Source: Alloalcanivorax marinus (GTDB lineage Bacteria; Pseudomonadota; Gammaproteobacteria; Pseudomonadales; Alcanivoracaceae). Taken from it: 64,000 bases of DNA. Location of the stretch: NCBI RefSeq assembly GCF_016906305.1, contig NZ_JADDOL010000019.1, forward strand, positions 1 to 64,000. Reading direction: 5' to 3'. Shown in pieces: positions 59,880-64,000 of the stretch; the first letter of the stretch is position 1; the number at the start of each line of letters is the position of its first letter. The notes below the pieces were generated by a model. The model worked only from the letters and a program-made list of their open reading frames with translations. It had not been told where the DNA came from and did no database searches. A program made the position numbers and the translations under genes.

Positions 59880-61124
59880 ATGGATTTCAGCTTTTCCGAG
59901 TACGCGGTGCAGGTCCAGGACCTGCTGCGCCGCTTCATGGCCAGCGAGGTGCTGCCGCGCAACAACGACTGGCACCGCGCCGCCGCCGCCGGCGAGTACC
60001 CGCTGGCGGTGATCGAGCCGCTCAAGGCCCGCGCCCGGGAGCTGGGCCTGTGGAATCTGTTCCTGCCGGAACTGCGCGAGGACGAACCGGGCACCGCCAT
60101 GAGCAACCTGGACTACGCGCCCCTGGCGGAAATCATGGGCCGCCTGCCCTGGGCCGCCGAGGTGTTCAACTGCAGCGCGCCGGACACCGGCAACATGGAA
60201 CTGCTGCACCGCTTCGCCGACGCCGAACAATACCGGCGCTGGCTGCGCCCGCAGCTGGAGGGCGAGATCCGCTCCTGCTTCGCCATGAGCGAGCCGGACG
60301 TGGCCTCCTCCGACGCCACCAACATCGGCACCACCTTCCGCCGCGACGGCGACCACTACGTGATCGATGGCCGCAAATGGTTCATCACCGGCGCCGCCCA
60401 CCCGCGCTGCGCCTTCGCCGTGGTGCTGGGACGCTGCGACGACGGCCCCGACGGCGACCGCCATCGCCAGCACTCCCTGCTGATCGTGCCGATGAACACC
60501 CCCGGCCTCACCGTGGAACGCAACATCCCCATCTTTCAGCATCACTCCCCGGAAGGCCACTGCGAGCTGGTGTTCCGGGGCGTGCGGGTGCCCGTGGACC
60601 ACCGCCTGGGCGCCCCCGGCGAAGGCTTCGCCATGGCCCAGGCACGGCTCGGCCCGGGGCGCGTGCACCACTGCATGCGCACCATCGGCCAGTGCGAACT
60701 GGCCCTGGAAATGATGTGCGAGCGAGCCCTGGAACGGCGCGTATTCGGCAAGGCGCTCAGCGAGCATGAGAACGTGAAGGACTGGATCGCGGAATCGCGC
60801 CTGGAAATCGACCAGGCCCGCCTGCTGGTGCTGCACGCCGCCTGGCTGATGGACCGCCACGGCAACGCCGCCGCCCGCACCCAGGTCTCCGCCATCAAGC
60901 TGGTGGCCGCCCGCCTGCAGACAAGAGTGGTGGACCGCGCCATCCAGATCTTCGGCGCCATGGGCCTGTCCCCGGACACCCCCCTGGCCTACCTCTACAC
61001 CTGGGGCCGCGCCCTGCGCTTCATGGACGGCCCGGACGAAGTGCACCTGCGCACCGTGGCCCGGGCCGAACTCAAGAAAGCCCGCGAACACCGGGGCGAC
61101 ACGGCCGCCTATTTCACCCTGTAG
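59880..61124 (+). CDS. Acyl-CoA dehydrogenase
   Basis: 414 aa. SCFAMSEPDVASSDATNIGTTFRRDGDHYVIDGRKWFITGA is the FAD/acyl-CoA-binding mid-domain. QIFGAMGLSPDTPLAYLYTWGRALRFMDGPDEVHLRTVARAEL is the C-terminal helix bundle of ACAD10/11-like bacterial enzymes. It oxidises acyl-CoA to 2-enoyl-CoA in beta-oxidation. The gene is divergent from almA over 225 bp and ends just before a hairpin made of two palindromic repeats. Confidence 0.92.
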   Translation: MDFSFSEYAVQVQDLLRRFMASEVLPRNNDWHRAAAAGEYPLAVIEPLKARARELGLWNLFLPELREDEPGTAMSNLDYAPLAEIMGRLPWAAEVFNCSAPDTGNMELLHRFADAEQYRRWLRPQLEGEIRSCFAMSEPDVASSDATNIGTTFRRDGDHYVIDGRKWFITGAAHPRCAFAVVLGRCDDGPDGDRHRQHSLLIVPMNTPGLTVERNIPIFQHHSPEGHCELVFRGVRVPVDHRLGAPGEGFAMAQARLGPGRVHHCMRTIGQCELALEMMCERALERRVFGKALSEHENVKDWIAESRLEIDQARLLVLHAAWLMDRHGNAAARTQVSAIKLVAARLQTRVVDRAIQIFGAMGLSPDTPLAYLYTWGRALRFMDGPDEVHLRTVARAELKKAREHRGDTAAYFTL

Positions 61125-61150
61125 AAACGCCGCCGAGATACGGAGCCTCC

Positions 61151-61215
61151 GTAGGAGCGGCTTCAGCCGCGATCATGGGCCGTGCCAACGGCATCGCGGC
61201 TGAAGCCGCTCCTAC
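61151..61215. repeat. Inverted pair of the palindromic repeat
   Basis: One copy (61,151-61,174) and its reverse complement (61,193-61,215) form a 65-bp structure with an 18-bp gap. The same repeat flanks pdxH. It lies between convergent genes and probably acts as a bidirectional mRNA end structure. The rest of the 61,125-61,288 gap shows no gene. Confidence 0.8.
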
Positions 61216-61288
61216 CGCCCCCTCCGAGGCGAAGCCGCACGTGACGCCACCTCGAAGCGTCTCCGCTGGAGGGCCCAAAGATCGATCG

Positions 61289-62992
61289 CTACGACTTCAA
61301 CGCCACCCACTCATAATCCCCATCCTCGAAGGTGGCCATCTGCGCCCGGTACTGGGTAGCGAAGCCCGGGAACATGGTGGCGTTGAAACCGTCCTCGGTG
61401 AGATACCAGCTCTTGCAACCGGAATTCCAGTTGGTCCGCGCCAGACGCTTCTGAAGCTGTTTATTGTGGCGCGCCTGCACCGCCGGCTTCACGTCGAGCA
61501 GCTTGAGGTTGTCGTCCATCAGCCGTTGCACGCCGCGCAGGGCGTAATCGAGCTGGGCTTCCATGTAGACCAGGGCGGAGTTGTGGCCCGGCCCGCTGTT
61601 CGGCCCAAACAGGAAAAACAGATTCGGGTAGCCGGCCACATTGATGCTCTTATAAGCCCGGGCACCGCCGGCCCACTCCGCGCCCAGCTCCCGGCCCCCG
61701 CGCCCGCGCACCGAGAAGGGCGTACCGCTCTTGGGCACGTCGAAGCCGGTGGCGAACACCACGCAATCCAGCTCATGCTCCACGCCATCGGCGGTGCGGA
61801 TGCCGTTCTCCGACAACCTGGCGATGGGCCAGGTAATCAACTGGGCGTTGTCTTTCTGCAGCGCCGGATAATAGTCGTTGGACACCAGCACCCGCTTGCA
61901 GCCGATACGGAAATCCGGCGTCAGTTGCCGGCGCATCCAATCGTCCCGCACCTGCCGGTGCAGATGGCGCCGGGCCAGCCCTTCCGCCAGGCGCGTCAGC
62001 GGCGAATTCCAGATCACCGCCATGGCCATGGTCTCGTGGGTCCAGAACAGCGCCTCGCGCAGGGCCTTCTGGCTGGCCGGCACCGCCCGGAACAGCGCTT
62101 TGTTCCAGCCCGGCGTATGGAAATCCGGACGCGGGATCACCCAGGCCGGCGTGCGTTGGAACACCTTCAGGCGGGCCACCCGATCCACCAGCTCCGGCAC
62201 GATCTGGATACCGCTGGCGCCGGTGCCGATCACCGCCACCCGCTTGCCGGTGAAATCGTAATCGTGGTCCCAGCGGGCACTGTGGATCTTCTTGCCCCGG
62301 AACGCCGCCACCCCTTCGATGTCCGGCAGGCTGGCGTTGGACAGGGGCCCCTGGGCCATCACCGCCGAGCGCGCCCGCACCGTGCCACCGCCGTCCAGCC
62401 GCGCCGTCCACAGGCCCTGCTTCTCGTCGAACTCCAGGCCACTCACGTTATGGTTAAAGCGAATGTGCTGCTTGAGCCCGAAGGCGGCCACCAGATACTC
62501 GATGTAATCCAGAATCTCGGCGCTTTCCGAATAGCTGCGCGACCAGTTCGGGTTGGGCGCGAACGAAAACGAATACAGATTGGACGGAATGTCGCAGGCC
62601 GCCCCCGGGTAGGTGTTGTCCCGCCAGGTGCCGCCCACCCGATCGCCGCGCTCCAGGATCACGAAGTCCTCGATGCCCGCCTTCTTGAGACGGATCGCCA
62701 TGCCCAGCCCGGCGAAGCCGGCGCCGACGATCAGCACCGACACCGGCTTGGCGGCGGCTTGGCGGGGCGCCGTTTTCCTGGTCGCGGCTTTTTTCGTAGG
62801 CGCTTTGCGTGGCGCCTTCCTGCCGGCGGCCTTTTTTGCCACCGCTTTTTTCGCGACGGCTTTTTTGGCCGGCGCCTTCCTGGCCACGGTTTTGCCCGAC
62901 GCGGGCTTCTTCACCGCCGTTTTATTTTCCGGCGTCGGATGCTCCTGCCCGCCAATCTTTTCCTCACGAATGTTTTCCTCACGATTGCTCAT
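61289..62992 (-). CDS. Baeyer-Villiger-type flavin monooxygenase with histone-H1-like N-terminal tail
   Basis: 567 aa from the ATG at 62,992; a TTG frame to 63,049 would run through a dispersed repeat and is rejected. Residues about 24-82 are only Ala, Lys, Arg, Pro, Thr and a few others, with repeated AKKA/RKAP units and no acidic residues. The enzyme then starts with VLIVGAGFAGLGMAIRL, has the BVMO fingerprint FRGKKIHSARWD, and the NADPH-site motif VAVIGTGASGIQIVPEL. The tail resembles histone H1 or the PHA-granule protein PhaF. The substrate could be a ketone or long-chain alkane derivative. It follows the diiron-protein gene by 53 bp. Confidence 0.9.
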   Translation of the reverse strand: MSNREENIREEKIGGQEHPTPENKTAVKKPASGKTVARKAPAKKAVAKKAVAKKAAGRKAPRKAPTKKAATRKTAPRQAAAKPVSVLIVGAGFAGLGMAIRLKKAGIEDFVILERGDRVGGTWRDNTYPGAACDIPSNLYSFSFAPNPNWSRSYSESAEILDYIEYLVAAFGLKQHIRFNHNVSGLEFDEKQGLWTARLDGGGTVRARSAVMAQGPLSNASLPDIEGVAAFRGKKIHSARWDHDYDFTGKRVAVIGTGASGIQIVPELVDRVARLKVFQRTPAWVIPRPDFHTPGWNKALFRAVPASQKALREALFWTHETMAMAVIWNSPLTRLAEGLARRHLHRQVRDDWMRRQLTPDFRIGCKRVLVSNDYYPALQKDNAQLITWPIARLSENGIRTADGVEHELDCVVFATGFDVPKSGTPFSVRGRGGRELGAEWAGGARAYKSINVAGYPNLFFLFGPNSGPGHNSALVYMEAQLDYALRGVQRLMDDNLKLLDVKPAVQARHNKQLQKRLARTNWNSGCKSWYLTEDGFNATMFPGFATQYRAQMATFEDGDYEWVALKS

Positions 62993-63013
62993 CGCTGACC
63001 CGTCCGCTTGTCC

Positions 63014-63038
63014 TTTCAACTTTTCACTTTCAACTTTC
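63014..63038 (-). repeat. Stop-codon-associated GTTGAAAG repeat, copy 2
   Basis: Identical over 25 bp to 35,192-35,216 but on the minus strand. It begins 8 bp after the stop of the diiron-protein gene, in that gene's sense direction, and fills most of the spacer to the monooxygenase gene. Confidence 0.85.
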
Positions 63039-63045
63039 AACTCGT

Positions 63046-63975
63046 TCAAACCACCGGCTTATACGTGATGCCCTTGACCCAGGTGGGCACCCGCGAAGGC
63101 ATCACCCGGTCCGGGATCCGGTCGGTGAGCCGCACCATGGCGTCCACCGGGGCGTGGTACAGCCTGTGGCGGCGGTTGATCACGATGCGGCCGTGGCGGC
63201 TGATGATCTGGTACCAGGGATTGCGGCGCCCCTCGGGCGTGCGGCCGCCGATGCGTTCGAACTTCTTCATGGCGGCGTACAGCCGCTCCTCGCCCAGCCC
63301 CATGTCGATGATGTTGTCGCGCATACGATTGAGCAGCGGCACATAGGAGGCGATGCCGAGAATCAGACGCGGGTCCAGCAGGGTGGCGATGGTTTTCAGC
63401 ACCTTGATGTAGGCATCGCCGTGGCCCTGCATTTCCAGCACGTGGAAGCCCACGCCCAGGTGGCGGGATTCATCGTCGTTGATGCGCGCGAACGCCTGGT
63501 GGCAGACCGGGTCGTCCACGGTGTCCAGCAGGAAAGTACAGAGCGCGCCGTCCAGGGCGATTTCCAGCATGGGAATCACCGAACCCAGCACTTCCAGGGG
63601 CATATCGTCGCTGTAGCGGTCCAGCCACTGGATCACCAGCCGCAGGTTCTTGTTGGGCTCCGGCACCTGGTCGCCGTCGAGCATGCCCCAGCGCTTCATC
63701 AGCGCCATCTCCGCGTTGGCGTGGCGTTGCTCCTCGGCGTGGAAATAGGTGTAGATTTCCTTGAGGGTGTCATTGGGCGCCTTGCGGGCCATGGCCGCGA
63801 AGCCGCGCGCGCCGACATGCTCGATCCACATCAGATCGGCCATGAAGGCTTTCAGCTTGGGGCGCTGCTCGTCGGTGATCAACTCGGCGCCGGGGGCGTC
63901 CCAGTCGATGTCCGCCAGCGCCCATTGGCTGGCCTTGACCTTGGCGAGCATTTTGTCGAGATCGATGGAAGCCAT
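63046..63975 (-). CDS. Ferritin-like diiron-carboxylate protein
   Basis: 309 aa. The diiron ligands of a four-helix bundle are recognisable: E52 (WIEHVG), E82 and H85 (EEQRHA), E138 (MLEIALDG), E169 and H172 (DDESRHLG). It lacks a metal-storage ferritin signature and is longer than ferritins, suggesting an oxygenase or desaturase-like redox enzyme. The C-terminal 90 residues are basic. It is in one transcription unit with the tailed monooxygenase. The substrate is not predictable from sequence. Confidence 0.78.
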   Translation of the reverse strand: MASIDLDKMLAKVKASQWALADIDWDAPGAELITDEQRPKLKAFMADLMWIEHVGARGFAAMARKAPNDTLKEIYTYFHAEEQRHANAEMALMKRWGMLDGDQVPEPNKNLRLVIQWLDRYSDDMPLEVLGSVIPMLEIALDGALCTFLLDTVDDPVCHQAFARINDDESRHLGVGFHVLEMQGHGDAYIKVLKTIATLLDPRLILGIASYVPLLNRMRDNIIDMGLGEERLYAAMKKFERIGGRTPEGRRNPWYQIISRHGRIVINRRHRLYHAPVDAMVRLTDRIPDRVMPSRVPTWVKGITYKPVV

Positions 63976-64000
63976 GCGTTTCTCCCTTTTCGAAGGATTC

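Noticed and set aside
62993..63049. TTG-started extension of the tailed monooxygenase
   Set aside because: The extra residues are the translation of a dispersed repeat also found between other genes; the ATG at 62,992 is preferred.

Overview
The window looks like a chromosomal stretch of a high-GC, hydrocarbon-degrading marine gammaproteobacterium. My best guess is the Alcanivorax/Alloalcanivorax group. The basis is an AlkB alkane hydroxylase with a divergent AraC-type regulator, an AlmA-type flavin monooxygenase for long-chain alkanes, several acyl-CoA enzymes, a FecIR/TonB siderophore uptake set and an RND pump. The taxonomy is inference from gene content, not from a marker gene.

Layout. 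(1) 1-12,000 is an accessory region. Almost all of it reads on the minus strand: small genes for methionine aminopeptidase with a ParD-like partner, GNAT and CatB-type acetyltransferases, GFA, C39-like, Nudix, VOC and DMT proteins, and several unrecognised membrane or secreted proteins. (2) 12,345-14,161 is visibly AT-richer. It holds a transposase remnant and two unknown membrane-protein genes arranged as integron gene cassettes around a recognisable attC site at 13,203-13,261. No integrase gene is present. (3) 14,279-18,105 carries pdxH between two copies of a short palindromic repeat, a ChaC-like gene, and the divergent araC/alkB pair. (4) 18,151-22,043 is a Fur box with sigma factor, anti-sigma regulator and TonB-dependent siderophore receptor. 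(5) 25,451-32,586 is an acyl-CoA ligase plus a branched-chain-amino-acid-type ABC transporter (SBP, LivH, M, G, F) and a TetR gene, with a matching palindrome upstream. (6) 33,272-35,200 holds higBA and a divergent MarR/siderophore-interacting-protein pair around a perfect 14-bp-arm inverted repeat. (7) 35,380-44,113 is one long minus-strand operon: AtoE transporter, acetoacetyl-CoA synthetase-like ligase, SCP-thiolase-like protein, DUF35 protein, thiolase, MaoC hydratase and MFS transporter, headed by a TetR gene and a palindromic operator. (8) 44,196-52,382 has a class A beta-lactamase and an RND efflux operon with a divergent AraC regulator. (9) 52,386-57,995 is mostly housekeeping: crcB, NAD-type isocitrate dehydrogenase, a YqjD-like pair, an unusual CDF transporter, a GST and a CHAD protein. 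(10) 58,158-63,975 has almA, an acyl-CoA dehydrogenase, a second Baeyer-Villiger-type monooxygenase with a histone-H1-like tail, and a ferritin-like diiron protein.

How it fits together. AlkB and AlmA would start oxidation of medium and long alkanes. The acyl-CoA ligase, dehydrogenase, MaoC and thiolases would carry the resulting acids toward acetyl-CoA and the TCA cycle. The FecIR/TonB and MarR/SIP sets supply iron for the diiron and other iron enzymes.

The items most worth a second look are the integrase-less attC cassettes, the H1-tailed monooxygenase, the MaoC-DUF35-SCP-thiolase set (a possible hydratase/retro-aldolase module), the ParD-like/methionine-aminopeptidase pair with its AT-rich palindrome, and a repeat family that sits directly behind stop codons.
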